From NCBI GenBank assembly GCA_023078555.1, contig CM041196.1:6893985-6957984 (forward strand): a DNA stretch of 64,000 nucleotides, written 5' to 3'. This document shows, one piece after another, positions 36,676 through 49,931 of this stretch; the first letter of the stretch is position 1, and every line of letters starts with the position of its first letter. A program made the position numbers and the translations under genes. The notes under the pieces were generated by a model, which worked only from the letters and a program-made list of their open reading frames with translations, made no database searches and was not told the origin of the DNA. Source of the stretch: Ulva prolifera. Lineage: Eukaryota > Chlorophyta > Ulvophyceae > Ulvales > Ulvaceae.

Positions 36676-37667
36676 ATGCACACTGTGGGGGACTCGCCCA
36701 TGGTCTTTCAATGCAGCCATACGCTGCCACTGCCGACGCGAATGTACAACAATGTACACATGATGAACCTTACAGATGTGGCAGAGCTTCTAGAGCAAGC
36801 AGCCAGCCTCTCTGACGATCACGATCACTGGTGGGAGAGACAGGGAATGGCACGGGACATACCGCCCCCGTTTCACCAGCCGGCTCAGCGGCAGCTGCAG
36901 CCACACCAGGGCTCATTGCGTAGCAGGCTGCTGTGAGATAGCGGCCAATGAGGCTGCTGCGTATACTAGGCCTTGTGTGAGGCAGATGTCCCAATTATGC
37001 TTCTGGCAACCGTCGTCTAAAACAAACGCGGCTGTCGAGTCTGGCACAGTGGACACGTAAAAGTATAGTCAACCCGATCCAGTGGCTTCACAAATGCGAT
37101 CTTCTGCAACAAGACATGGGCCGCGAGGAGGTCGGCTACTTCACGCGATGCGCGTGTAGACACTATGATGTTAAGGTACTGTGCGGCATCCATGACATCA
37201 CTGCGGCCAGTGGTACACAACTTGCAGCTTCAGGGCTCAGATTGATATTGGTTCGGTGTTGACGCGTGCTTCAGAGCAGGATTTTTCTAGGATTGCGAGT
37301 CGCAGCATCGACTCCTGCCGCTGCTAACTTATCATAATTGCCCCGCTTTTACATCAACAGAGAACATCCACAATAAGCAGCGTAATATCGCGTTACCCTG
37401 CCTTCTTAAGGGTGTTACCCAGCGCCAGACGTTGCTCTTGCAATGCGTGCAGCTCAACAGGAAGACCTTTCTCGCTGCAAGTAATCTGACCAAGCTACAG
37501 GCCTCCTGTGCTACACTGGATAGTTGCGGGAATATTATTGATGGTGCGCCGATTTCTGTGTAGCGCTTTGGCTGCCTTGTGGGCATGCGCCGGATGGTCG
37601 CGAGGAAGCATCCGTTACGAATTTGTGGCCCTTCACGAAGGCGCCTTACCGCGATGGATCAGCTGTC
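36676..37667 (+). other. Possible upstream exons of S
   Basis: A plus-strand frame at 36676-36936 contains YNNVHMMNLTDVAELLEQ, with spacing like core exon 2 (GRVHAYPLPAYERQEI). Another at about 37370-37560 contains LLKGVTQRQTLLL, loosely like core exon 3 (IVQGVTKHVTVPF). A minus-strand frame at 37017-37190 ends in TFTCPLCQTRQPRLF and competes for part of this space. None is secure. Confidence 0.25.
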
Positions 37668-39068
37668 ATGTCGCGAGCTGTACGAACGTCCAGGGAGAAG
37701 GCGATGGGAGAGCACAGCTCTGCAAGGCGCCGGAGCGATGTCTCAGAGCTGACAAGGCTTCTGTCCCAAACCGGTACTCTGACAGATTGTCAGCAACATG
37801 ATTCCTCCAACGTGGAAACTTCAGGTACACAATCATTACCTATTCCAATTCCAAGACCATTAGCCGCTCAGCACGCAACAGTCGACACAGGCCTTTCCGG
37901 AGGCAGTCGTGACCAAGCCATATCGACCATGTTCGCCCGCCCGTCCGCTTCCGGAGTAATGCAGAGCGTTCAGTGCTCCCCATACCAAGGGGTGTGCCAG
38001 GCGCAAGTATGTGCAAGCCATGTAAGTGGCCCAGATCCTCCTTGGTTTCTTCCAGCCAGCGCTGCCATTGGTGAGCCAGTTGCTGCGCAATCTGTGGCTG
38101 ATGCAGGCCGCCTTCCTGCGGGATGTCCAATGAACGAGGAATGTTCGTTCATCATGTGGGAGTGCAGGTCACACTTGCCGCAGGTTTGTAGGGTACCGCA
38201 GCATAGCAAAGCCAATCGTGCTTCACAGAAAATTGAAGCTGCGCCTGACACAGATTCAGTGGACTATGGCATCGCCCAGCCTGGACCATGGGGCAGCGAC
38301 TACTCACCCTTTGGCAGTTCGCCAGTGTTCATCCCACATCACCAGATGTCAGTTAACGTGGACATCCGTGACGTGGTGCTGCATTCCAGCGCAGCTCCAG
38401 TTGTCCCTGGCACCTGTGGCTCATGTGTGGACCCACCCACTGCAGCTAGTGGGCTCAGTGGAGCCCTGTTTTCTCTGGACGAAGATCTTCCAGAGGCTCT
38501 ACACGCTCCTGCATATGCATCAAGCATGAAAAGACCTGCCACTAATGAAGTACACAGCCAGGTGATGGCCGCTGGCGGTTCAACGATCACAGTGGATCCT
38601 TCTTCTGGCAACCATTTGCCGGCTGTTCGAGGTTTGCGGCCTGCCCTGTGCTTGAATGCAAGTCTGAGTAGGGGACTGCCGCATAGGGATCTCCGTATCC
38701 AATTGGCATCGTGGCTGCAGATGACGATGACGCTGATGACAGCAAGACTTAAAGGAATTGCTGACGCCATAGAAGGCGTTGTAGGAAGTCTTGAATGCAC
38801 TCAGGCTCCTGGCTTGGCCATTCATGTGAATTGTAACAATGGCGCATGTGGATGTGACAGCCATGAAAGATCACCAGGTACAGGCAGGATGCACCAGCAT
38901 GAAGCAGGGACAGGCTGGATGCCGCCGTCCGAGGACGTGTCGAATGAGGGTGTGGCGATCGCCGCATTCCTTCAGTCTGCTTTCAGTGCATCTGATGAGG
39001 TTGTTGAGGCCGTGCTGGCAGCAAGCCAGTCCCCAGGCTGCTCCCATGGCAACGGTGCACATGCATAG
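37668..39068 (+). CDS. S: 466-residue low-complexity protein, function unknown
   Basis: One open frame of 467 codons starts at ATG 37668; the frame is open a little further upstream without another ATG, so this could also be a last exon. The protein is rich in Ser, Pro, Ala and Gln with no known domain. It has a basic N-terminal patch (SREKAMGEHSSARRRSD), an acidic stretch (FSLDEDLPEAL), a possibly helical segment (LRIQLASWLQMTMTLMTARL), a CNNGACGCDSH cysteine cluster, and an Ala-rich C terminus. Codon use is less GC-biased than in its neighbours. Its position downstream of core-like pieces and its disordered nature make it a candidate tail exon of another family member, but that is a guess. 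It starts about 1.1 kb from the first known exon of WARS, which runs the other way, so the two may share a promoter region. Confidence 0.5.
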   Translation: MSRAVRTSREKAMGEHSSARRRSDVSELTRLLSQTGTLTDCQQHDSSNVETSGTQSLPIPIPRPLAAQHATVDTGLSGGSRDQAISTMFARPSASGVMQSVQCSPYQGVCQAQVCASHVSGPDPPWFLPASAAIGEPVAAQSVADAGRLPAGCPMNEECSFIMWECRSHLPQVCRVPQHSKANRASQKIEAAPDTDSVDYGIAQPGPWGSDYSPFGSSPVFIPHHQMSVNVDIRDVVLHSSAAPVVPGTCGSCVDPPTAASGLSGALFSLDEDLPEALHAPAYASSMKRPATNEVHSQVMAAGGSTITVDPSSGNHLPAVRGLRPALCLNASLSRGLPHRDLRIQLASWLQMTMTLMTARLKGIADAIEGVVGSLECTQAPGLAIHVNCNNGACGCDSHERSPGTGRMHQHEAGTGWMPPSEDVSNEGVAIAAFLQSAFSASDEVVEAVLAASQSPGCSHGNGAHA

Positions 39069-42015
39069 ATGCCGTCACTGCAGGTTCCAACATCTTACAA
39101 AGAGGAGTCAGACATAGGCAGGTTCGAGCAACGTAGGCAATGACTAAGCTTTGAAGGCTGCCAGTGGCAATGCTTACCCGGCACAATGTCACTACACCAC
39201 ACTGGGAAGAGGTGGCAGGACTGCTGGCAGCACTTCAGTGGTGGATGTGGAATTATTTACTGTCTTAATGCCGGAAGACTTTGGAGAGCGTAGAGCAGGT
39301 GCAGCACGTGTGCTGTTGTTTGGCCTCTGGAGAAATCAAAGGAACAGCTGCGGCAAGTTGTGGGGAAGATACAATGCAATGAGACGCGCTATTCCAGCGA
39401 TGTCGTTGTGTCAGTGCTGAGGCTCACTGTGGCACTTTAACAACTTCAGCACAGGATGCACGGGCTTGCCTGTCTGGATCGTCTGTCAAGTTACAAAATA
39501 CATAGCTGTGGAACCAGGTGATGGTGTATGAACTCGAACTGGAGTGCTAGGAAGGTCGGTCAGTATCATGAGCTGCCTCGGACGTCGACATGGCAGGGCA
39601 TGGCAGGGCTCGTTGTGGGCCATTGCGACCATGCAGTGCCATGCCAGGCTAGCAAGAAGGGGCTTAGCACACATGGAGGCTGCCACAGCAAAACTTTAAC
39701 AGAGCACCGGCAGAATTCAGAGCATTGCAGTGTCATTGGTGGGTCAGTGATTGCCACGACGGAGTCACTGCCTGCCTGACACGCTTACTGCAAGATGCCA
39801 CAAGACATGCTCCCATATGATCTGCCATCGGGCAACAGAATCCCAGTTCACGGACCAGGTGGGCTGTAGCAAAGCACTGGAGATCACGACTCACAAATGG
39901 GGGGTCTTCAGGTGCACAAAAAGAGAGCGATACCGGGCGCTCGGGCACTGTTGTGAACATTTGCACAAATACTTGAAGTCCATGAGATGCCCATCCTGCG
40001 CTGGAGTCATTATGTATTGTAGAGCTGCAGATTGAGATTCCGGAGAGGGTAATCAATTTACAGTAACCAGCAGGCTTTGGAACTCCTACAAAAGCAAATC
40101 CCCAACGGTATGTTGTAAGAGAACATCAGTTCTGCACCACACGCAGAACCATATATGCATATTTGGTGGATATATGTCCACAGGCTGCATATATAAGGAC
40201 CCTGCCAGATATACGGCACCGTTCTCAATGTGCTAGCATCCACTGCATCGCATATCACAATTTAGCCACAAGATGCCATACATCTTCATGGGGTCCTGCA
40301 ATCAGCCGCCCCAAGCCCCCCCCCCCCCCGGCCTTAAGGAGAGGAATTCCATCTCTGATGACTGCCCTTGCCGGAACGCAGAGCCCTGAGGGCCCCCGCC
40401 AGGCTGACAGGAGATGCTGTCCCTGACCTTCCAGGGAGGCACGTGTGCGCATCGCCTTGGGCTGCGCCTGAGCCTCGGGCTGAGCCGCCACCATGCACGT
40501 GAGGTGAACGGCACACCCACGCCATCATGCACATGCGGCCAGCCACGGCCCGCACTGCATGCGCCTGGTCATCCGACGCAGCAACAAGATCCATACGCAG
40601 CATGTACCTGCACTTGAGGCACAAAGCACAGGGAGCGTGTTGCGTGGGTGTGACGGGAGCGATGGCGCGGGTGCTCTGGGCCGGGTTGCTGGTTGTCGCT
40701 TCTTGACCTGCTTGCTGCTTGTGCAGTGATGCCCGCCTCGCCACGTTTATCGTCGTGACACAGCACAAGGGGCGGTCACAAGCAGGCAGGCCTCTCGCTG
40801 AAGCTTGCCAGATGCTCAGTGAGCTGCCATCACCCCACACCAAGGTCGCAGAAAAAAAAAAAAACAATCGCACTGCCACTGCCGGAATATGGTATGGCAT
40901 CACCCATGCTGCACACAGAGCCCACACACAGCCCACACCTACCACTCAAGACTACCATGTTGTCACACATAGCCCCCGTTGTGGGTTTTGCATGCACTGG
41001 TTGCGCAGATGGACTATGTGTCGCGGCAGTTGGAGAGGCAGGGAGCACAGCACAGCAGCAGAGCACAGCACGACCAAGCCGGACAGCAGGCATCACCATA
41101 ACCCAGGGCAGAGTGAGGCCTAGCACCTCAGCCACACAGCACCACAGCTGGTCCTGGCCGCTCCAGCTTTGTCCTTTGTAACACAGCACCACAGCACCAC
41201 CCCCAAGCAGCCAACTCCCAAGCAGCTGACTCCGCCCACCAATGGACCATGTGCACCTGAGTAAGAATTCAGCTGCCAGCTTTTGCAATGTATGCATCCC
41301 TATTGCATGTGTATGCAGAGGCTGCACCTGTGTCATAAGAAAGTGGGAACCACAGAGGTGCCCAGCTGGTGCAGCTGCAGACCCTGACATCTCCAGGCTC
41401 TGGAGCGTGGCTGTACAATCCAAGTTGGGGTTTTGGGTACCCTAGCTGGCGCTGTGCTTGGCAGCCCCATTCCATTGCTGTTGTTCGGGGCCGCATGGGC
41501 CAAACTTTTCACACAGCCAAATGCGATATCAATTCTCACCCAGAGCTGGTGTAACATTGATGCAGTCAGAAAGCACTGACGGAAGCTTTGCCAGAGCATC
41601 CCTGTTCAGTTCTATGCATGTGCTCCCCGATTAGCAAAGCAGTCGTGACCTGCAATGTCAGAGTGGATGACGAGACGGCAAGGAATCCCCAAAATGACTC
41701 AGGCGCACACATCTGCGAGCTGCAACACGACCACACTGTCACATCGACGGGCGCCGCAGCCGAGTATATTTGGTCGCCAACAGCTGCTGCATCAATCGAT
41801 GCGTGCACCAGTCGACCTTGACACAGCCCGTGCGCGACTGCAGCTATCGACTGACCAATGAAGACTCGAGTCCGCCTGCCATGCAACAGAGGTTCGGCCC
41901 CAGAAGCTTCCGAGCGACATCAAATGATAAAATAATATACTTGTGACGAGATGCAGGTCATCCCATCTGCTCCCGTGGCAGGCAACAACTGCAGCTGCAG
42001 CAACGCATCACCGTT
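39069..42015. other. Intergenic DNA, no gene supported
   Basis: Open frames here lack codon bias and splice signals. A 16- to 18-base C run sits near 40318-40330 and an A run near 40850-40863. A locally AT-rich patch with TATATGCATA, GGATATATG and GCATATATAAGG lies at 40150-40200. Confidence 0.4.
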
Positions 42016-43747
42016 TTGCTCAGGCTGGACGCTGCGACAACTGCAATGTTGATGTGGAGATGCGTACTTGCGAGTCTGACTGGATTCACAGACAGTCACT
42101 CATCCGACCGGCGCATATGTGACGCCATGGGCCACGGGCCGTTTGGCCTGAATGCAGCCGTTGTTGCCGTGCCTGCTGCATGCGCCACGCCAGCCAGATT
42201 CCGGAACTCGTTCGAATTGAACCCCGCACGATGCGACGGCTATCTGGGCAAGTGGTGCACGTGCACAAGCAATGGCACGACTGCATGCTGCAGCTGCTGC
42301 AGGTTCATCATCCCGCAAAGCCGCTGTGCGCAACAACGAACCGCCCGTGCTGTGCCCTGCATGGACGCCGTGCGCTCGCTATGGCATCAATCACCCAAGT
42401 CACGACTGCCTCCAGCGCCCGAAATCTGTGTTCCCTCTGCTTAGCGGCGGGGCGAGCCGACAGCATGCATGGGTGACCATGAAATTCCGCAATTGTGCCA
42501 CTCGGCCACCGCTGCGAAGAGACAAGGAATCGGCCAAAGCATGCAGCTGCATTGATTTCAACTCTCTGATCCGTTGCGTCTTCCACAGTATACTGCGTGT
42601 TTCGCAGTCAGCCTGATCGCTGCTGGAAGGCGTTTGTGATCCTCCTTTAGACGCTCTGCCTTAGCATTTTAGGCCAAAGGGCCTGTGAAAGGACACGCGT
42701 CAACTGCCGCTACATGTCACAGCATAGAAAGAAGTGACGGATTTTCAGCGGTGGCGATATATGTATACCTGTGGTGGCAAGGGCCTTTAGACGTGGTGTC
42801 GCGTGTAATGGAGCCCATGCGCTCGGCACGGAAGTCAAGGTGTGCATTCTCGACCTGTGGCGTTCATCGTGGTGGTTTATCTGGACCTGTTGCACGGACA
42901 ACTGTGCGCTGTGGCCGCGTAATGGGCTAACGTCCAAAACCATGAGGCCTCGGAGAATCGACCAGCTCCACACGCAGAATTGCCCTGTTGCCCCATGTTA
43001 CTCCAAGCAAGGAAATTCAGGCCAGTCCCTGGGTGCATAGCGTCGCACATCTGCGTATCCCTGCGCAACCTCGTGGATTCACTGTCCCCTTTCGACTCGG
43101 TCCACGGGAACGATAACATGTCGCCGGCAACAGTATTCATGTGACAACGTGGACAGTAGCTCCAGTTGCGGAGTGTGTCTTTACGCGAATCCACGCTCTG
43201 GTCTCTGGACACGTTGCCGCTGTGCACATGCTGGCTGTGCCGCTGCGCTGTCCGTTGGCGCCTGACAGACGCCAAGCGTACCAAAGGGCACCACAGTACC
43301 ACCGTCACCGCCGTATGTAGCTTTGATTTATTCCGTATCTTGCATCTGTCTGTCACATGTGGTAGAAAGGGTTCTCTCCCTGCGGGACGATCGCATTCGT
43401 ATAAGAAACGCATCACCACCGTTGAAGATGCCCTCACGCCCCTCTTCTGGTATGATTCTTGGGATTAAGCGGGTATGTAGCGTCTATGTTGTTGTTTGGT
43501 AAGCATGCGCTACTCTGTTCGACAGCTTCTTTCGCGCTGTCGCGAGCTTAGTTTGGCTGTCTCTGCACCCGCTGAGTCCTTACAGTGTAAGCACTGCTTG
43601 ACAAACTCAAGTCTTATAATCTGTGGCGCAATAGACGACACGTTTGGCCACACTTGGCATGGATGAGTCCTGCCTGCTGAGTAACTTGACCTCGCCATGA
43701 CGACCTGTCCACTGCTGTAGGCCGAAGAGACATTGCCCCAGGCGCAG
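42016..43747 (+). other. Possible upstream exons of T
   Basis: A frame at 42016-42240 has AAVVAVPAACATPARFRNSF, with the spacing of core exon 1 (ITLTIDRAPAEFCLPIKKK). A frame at about 43285-43465 has TTVTAVCSF, LHLSVTCGRKG and YKKRITTVEDAL, loosely like core 4. Splice joins are not resolved, so this is only suggestive. Confidence 0.25.
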
Positions 43748-43776
43748 GTCAGAGGGCTTCGGAAGAACCCTCTAAG

Positions 43777-46700
43777 ATGTCCTCTTCGGCGGGATATTAT
43801 TCGCTCGCTCGTGTACCTTCGCAGACTCCATCTTCTCCTGCCCACTCAGCATCCAACGCCCCCGTTGCAACCAGCTCCCCAACAGCTCGCCAGTCCTCCT
43901 TGGTTGCGAGAGTCGTCTCTCGCATGACAGCTCGTGCAAGGCCCAACTCTGCAACGCCGACGCACTCTCAGAAGGCCACGCCGAAGGCCACCCCAAACGC
44001 CACACCCTCGCACTCCCGCACTCTAGCCCCCTCCTCCTCCAACGCCTCCTCAGCTGTAACAGCCCTCCCTACCACAGACGCCACACCCGGTGCCTACGCG
44101 TCCTCAGGCGGATCTTCGCAGGCCCACGCCGGAGCTTCTGCACGGCGCCGCATGCCGAAGCAGCCAACGCACATGCATGCCCTCTACCCCCCACCAGACC
44201 TCGAGTCCCCCACCGCCTCCCCCCCGCAGTCCCCCCGGCGCGCACCGTCTGTGCAAACCCCGATGATGACGCCCAACCCAGCGTCGGCCGCCATGCAGCA
44301 GCACCCACGCCCCAGCATGGTCCCACAGCCTCCGCCCGGTCAACCAGCAGGCGACTCCAGCACGTTCTCGCTGCCTCCCCACTGCCCGTCCCCTGGGCCC
44401 CGCTCGACACCGCCGAAGCGCAGCCCCTCGATCCTCACAGCAACCACTCGGGACATCACCTCCACCACGCAGGAGATATCTGACACGATCTCCGTGCCTC
44501 TGCGCCCGCCCGCGCACGCCGCGGGGCATGCCCTCGCCGCGCACGGCGACCACCAGCGCCATCCGCCGCAGCGGCCCCTTGCGGCGATCCCACCAAGCAG
44601 TAGCAGCTCCGACTCGGGCGCCACCGGCCCCGCCTCCAACCACTACACCCCTGCGGATCCGCCCCCCGCCCCGCCTCGCTCGCAGTCCCCTGGGCCGCGC
44701 TTCGAGCCGCCGCGGCCGCGCAGCCTGCTCGTCCCCGCAGAGCACCTCGAGCGCACGGCGTCGCCCCCTCCAGACACGTTTGCGCACTTTCAGGTGCCGC
44801 ACTCCACGGAGGATGTGGCCGTGCCGCCGCGACCTCACTCCCCGGCCCCCGCGATCGTGCGCCGCTCCCCGTCGCCGCCATTGCCGTACCCCAGCCACAC
44901 CCGGGCCTCCCCGTCCGGGGCGCGCCCGCGGCCGCAGCAGCTGCAGCCATCGCCGTTCGGCGACTTTGACGCGGCGGCCGGCTCGCCGGCGCATGCGTTC
45001 GCCGCTTTTGACCAGTCTGTCTTTGCGGCGCATGACGGTAAGCCCGTGCATCGGCACACCCACTCCGCCGGGCAGCACGGCGGCACGCCACTGCGGCAGA
45101 TGCATGCGCCAGACTCGACAGACTCTCACCGCTCCGCAAGGACCTCATCGGGCACCCACAGCCGCCGAAACCCTGGCGGCCCAGTGCGTTACCGCAGCGG
45201 CCCACCACAGCTGCCGGCATTCGCTGTCCTACCTGACTTCGGAGACCCGCAAGCAGCGCCGCCGCCGGAGCCGCAGCAGACTGCTGCGGAGGCAGCAGCA
45301 GCCGGGGGCGGCGCTGGCTGCTCTGTGCCGCTGCCCCACAACTCTGAGCTCCGCACGCACGCGTCGTCAGCCGGTGGGGGGGTTGCGGGGCAGCACCCTG
45401 ACAGCCGCGGCGAGGCCGCCGCGCCGGAGCCGCGCAAGCCGGAGCTAAAGGCTGCGAAATCGTTCTATCAGCCGGTAGGTATCGCGACCATCGGCGGCTG
45501 CGACATGGCGGCGGCAGAGGCGGCGGCTGTGGCTGCGAGCGATGCCGTCCGCGCCAATGCGGTCGCGCAGGCGCAGCACCTCCGCACCATGACGGCGGGC
45601 GGCCGCCCCGCGTCCCTGTACAGTAAGAACCTCGTGGCCAACTCCAACATCACCCCTGACGCGTACTCCACCCTACCGGCGAACTTTGACATGCCCCCGC
45701 CGCCTGCAGCAGCAGCTGCGGCATCGCTGCGGCCTGCCAAGGCGGCGGCTGTAACTTACCGCCAGCGCGGCTTCACCACGCTCCCCGTCGGGGCCGGGCT
45801 GTACAGCACCCTTCACTCCGGCGCCCCGGAGGAGCCGTCCCTCTGGCGGAACACCGGCCCCGCGCCGCTGTCGGTCGGGGCGGTTGCGGTCAGCGCCCCC
45901 GGCGGCGCGCCCATCCTGCCCCCGGCCTCCCTCTCCTATGCTCCCCCCCGTCTGCACCAGGTGTGTACTTCTGCCGCATGCATGCCGCTGCATCGACGCG
46001 TTTGCTGCTGTGCTGCAAGTCCTCACGCGCTCATATCTGGGCGCAGCTTTCTGGCTGGGTCGCCGCAGCTGCAACCTGCTTGGCTGACGCGTCTGCGGCC
46101 TGGACAGGGTACCTTATGCCCTGGCGTCCTCTCATGTATCCATGTGCTTGCACGATTGTGCTCCATGGCTGCGACTGTGTCAGTGCATGACGTCTTCCGG
46201 TGCGTGTAGGGAGCCGCCGGTGGCCACGGCCGCATGCCCAATTACGCCCCCACCTCTGTCCCCTCACTCTACCGCTCCTCCTCCCGCCTGCCATACGGCG
46301 CCAGCATCCCGGCGCCGCGGACCCTGGCAGCACCGACCGAGCGCCGCCTCCTTGGCGCCGCGGCACGCATGCATGGCGAGCGCAACACGCCAGAGCCGCC
46401 CCGCTCCCCTGACATCCCGGAGTACTCGCACGGGACGTTCCTCACGATGCGTGAACGCATTGCCGCAATGCATGGGGTGCGGTCGCAGACGTCGCTGTAC
46501 ACCTCAGCCACGCCACGCGGCCCCCCGCCGAGCCCAAGCGCCACCGGATACTCCCCACCCGCGCAGCGCCTGCGCACGGGCCGCAGCGGCGGTGGCGGCG
46601 AAGCCGCAGCGCCGCAGCCGGCGCCGTTGGGCCGTGCGGCGCCAGCGCCGCAGCCTGCGGCGCCTCCGCTGCGGCCGCGTTCGCCGCACGCCTCCGCTGC

Positions 46701-47529
46701 GGCCTCGTCACCCGCACACACTCCCCCACTGTCCCCCGGGCACCACTGGAGCCGCGCTCCGGAGCCGTTCCGGTCTGAGATCGTGCCGGCCGGTGACCGA
46801 GGCTACGGCAACACGCCGCCGCCGCGCATGCGGCCGCAGCCGTACGGTGGCGCGGCTTCGTCGGCAAGCCGGGCATCAGGCGGCAGCACCGACCGCCGTG
46901 TGATGCGGCGCCGGACGACCGCCATGCTCGCGGCGACAAGCAACGCTGACGCTGTGTCCAAGGCTGCGCACGAGGCCGCGGCCGCCGCGCTCGCGGAGGA
47001 GCAACGCATGGCAGCCATGTATGGCGCGGCCGGGTCGAAGCGGCGATTGAATGTTTCTGGGGTGGATAGCTCCCCGTCGGAGATGCTGGTGGGCCCCGCT
47101 GCTGTGGGGTCCGGGTCCGGGCTTGCGGCGGTGCCGAGTGTCCTCGAGGCCAGCTCCACGCTGGGGTCCTCCAGCAGCACTCTGAGCCGGCGGGAGGCTG
47201 CGTTTGCCGTTGTGATGGGCCGCGCGTCAAATGTGTATCCTGGCGGAGTGATGGAGCGCCGTGCGGTGGGCTCTCCAGCTGCGTCCATCGACCGGGGCAT
47301 GCGCGACCACGGGGACGGAGCGGGAGCGGAATTTGATGGGAGGGCCCGTGGCGAGAGGTGGGCGCAGCGGAAGGATTCTAGGCAGCCTAGCGCGGAGTAT
47401 TCGGGTAGCCCAGGCGGTGAGGGCGGTGTCAGCAGCCCCTTTGCTGCGGAGGCCCCTGTTGAGGCCTCTGTTGACGGAGGCCGCTTTGCTATGCATTTGG
47501 CGGATGCACATGGGCAGTGGCTGGAGTAG
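43777..47529 (+). CDS. T: giant Pro/Ser/Ala-rich disordered protein, two exons read
   Basis: Exon 43777-45960 (728 codons) ends CAG|GTGTGT; the 249-bp intron ends GTGTAG; exon 46210-47529 follows in phase 0 and stops, giving 1,167 residues. Third positions are overwhelmingly G or C. No known domain is seen. Runs of PPP, SSS and RSP-like elements, many PxxP turns, and Arg/Ser-Pro sites suggest a disordered phospho-scaffold. The C-terminal half has Ala/Glu-rich helix-like segments (AAHEAAAAALAEEQRMAAM). Upstream of the ATG the frame stays open to an acceptor at 43747 (GGCGCAG), so 43777 may not be the true start and the reading could be a tail exon of a larger gene. A TGTAA motif lies 50 bases after the stop. 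Function unknown. Confidence 0.7.
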
Positions 47530-47578
47530 ATTATGACCTCGCGCTTTTGTATCAACATGTACAGGAGATGCCTGCATT

Positions 47579-47583
47579 TGTAA
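47579..47583 (+). promoter_or_regulatory. TGTAA, likely poly(A) signal of T
   Basis: TGTAA is the usual polyadenylation signal of green algae and sits 50 bases past the T stop codon, a normal distance. Confidence 0.55.
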
Positions 47584-49931
47584 CTCCCTGACGTAGCTGT
47601 GCATTGTGTGCGTGCATTGTGTGCGGTCCTGTGTATCTCGAGATAGGCAAACTGAAGGGCTTCAATGCACAACTTGCATGAAGAGTCAGATCAGAAAGGG
47701 ATGATGCCTGCTTGGATCACAATTTTACAAATGAGAGCGCTCTGTGTTCAGCGCAGTCATCCGTAGTGTGACAGAGCCATGCCGAGCGCCACAAGCGCGT
47801 GCTTGGAAGGTAGTGATGGGTCCGTTAGCCGTTCTCAACAGCGTAATGCCAACTCAACCATCGCACAGAGTATGGGCATCTTTGAACGGCTAATCGTCCA
47901 CTATTACTGTAGACGCCATGATGTGAAGGCCGTGACATGAGTGGATCTCATCTCCCATGGCTTTCGTTGCGAGCTCCTGACGCATTTGTCGCAGTGATGT
48001 TTTCCGATGCGTCTGAAGTGTCAGCTGGTGATCATGGAGCCGTGAATCGCTCCGTAAATACACAGTCGACCGCATACGCGAGCATTTCATTCGCGCGGAG
48101 CGATGGTCACGTCGCACAGCCGCAAATCCAGCTGCTCAGCGTGCCAGACGACATAGTCAGTGCTCAAGACCATGATTGGCTGAGACCATCGCAAGCTCAT
48201 AATTACGCCACAAAAAATGGTGCCTGGCTGACTGGCTGCCGAACGAAAACATGCAGCCATTCACCTGCTCTCATCGGATTACTAGGACAGCTGTATCAAG
48301 CAGGTCCGAGCATGGACGCGCGGCCATCATGCTCACGCAGGCAAACCTGCAGCTTACAAGGGCTGTGCAGACCGTTTATGCTGGAGGCTTCGGGCTGTGA
48401 CTCGGCTGTGCCCGAACAGAGGGCAATGCCGCGCAAGCGCCGAGTCCCAGCTGAGCCCTGTGAACACGCCGTGCATCTAGATATATATGCCTTGCAGCGT
48501 CTCAGCGCATGCGCTGTCAGTCGAGCCAGACTGTGCGTGAAAGATGACGTGTCGATTGAGGAATCCGGGCATTCCATGTCTACAGGCCGCTTGGCCATGC
48601 GCTTCAAGTTGACCAGGTCCTCCTCACGCATTGCGGCTCCAGCTAGATGACGATTATGCAGTGAATCTGCTCCCGCAGGATGAAAGCCACTCCACTCTGC
48701 GCCGACGTACAGCCCACCGAGGCTAGCAGTGGTGTGCCGCTACACGTACGCACTCCACTGTGGCTGGCTCCTTCGCGCCGCGCCAATCGGTGTGTCGGCT
48801 GCCCGATGTGCGAGTGGATCGCATGCTCGAGGCAGCCGCCCCTGCATGTGTGGAGGTCCGAGCCGGGACGATCCCAAGTCATCAGCAGCAGTCCCAACGG
48901 CATACATACGAGGCTAACGATGGTGACTGAACCTGGCCAAGAGCACTATGTCGCTACAATTGTCTGTTGCGCAGCAGAGAATCGATCGGTGCTCTTGCGC
49001 GCCTGGTGATGCACTTTACAGCCGTCGGAAACATCTTCGATCTGCCCAAGGCTTCGCATGACGGCCACCGTTTACAAGCCGCGGCGGTAACGTATCCACA
49101 GGTGCTCTCAAGCAACGGCAACAACACAACATCATGGAAGGCTCGCGAATTGTGCTGGATGCACGTGTGCACAGTGCTGAATACAGCTGGATAGTCAGCA
49201 TCGCCACCCTTTATCCAAACACCTCGACCCAGATGCGGACCTTCCACCTCCAATAGGACAGCACCGGCCGTTGGCATCGATGCATCCGTCATCAGCGAGT
49301 TCTCTCGGCAGATTTGAAGCGACCACATGGGGAACAGCAACATTCACGACCGATCTGGTTCACTCGGGGATGATGTCCTCCAACGGCTGCAGCAGGTGTG
49401 CATGTGTCTCCGTCGCTGGACACGCATGGGCACGTCGCGCTGCTGGCATTACTCGCGTGGCATGCGGGGAAAGGGATCATAGTGACCTCACATTCCCAGA
49501 CATTTAGCTTTCCAGACGCTGGGCCGCGTCGCTGCTGCCACGCGGGCTTTCTCGTGATGATGGCGCTCTGAGATGTACAGGCGCCCTGCACTGGTCTACG
49601 TCCAATGTCACCAGCCGCAAGCGATCCAGTGGACCGCTTGCCTACCTATCATTTGCTCGGTGGCATCTAGCTGTTTTGCATCAGGCCGTTCAGCCTTTGC
49701 TTGCCCGCACGGACCTGCTTGCAGCACAAGCGACGCCTAGCCCGCCACGGCTGCCCCGCAGCCTCGCCTGAGCCAGCTCATGATGTACATTTTGATGCCA
49801 ATGCTGCGATAGTCCGCTCCAGGTGGCGTGCACCGGCCTTGCCGCTCGTCAGGTGATTTTCGTAGCAGCACACTGGCATCACAGGTTTGCCCCGCAGAAT
49901 AACGTCTAAAACTCGCGCCTGCGCATTGCAG
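47584..49931. other. Spacer between T and U; unassigned frames
   Basis: A 237-codon plus-strand frame starts with ATG at 47937 (APDAFVAVMFSDASEV near its start), but has mixed codon use. Upstream exons of U probably lie here, since U begins after an acceptor, but I could not place them. Confidence 0.3.

Noticed and set aside
48954-49343. Minus-strand reading with a TDAS motif, like the RNase H part of a reverse-transcribing element
   Set aside because: Only a short stretch is suggestive. I see no reverse transcriptase next to it and no terminal repeats, so a fossil element is possible but not supported.
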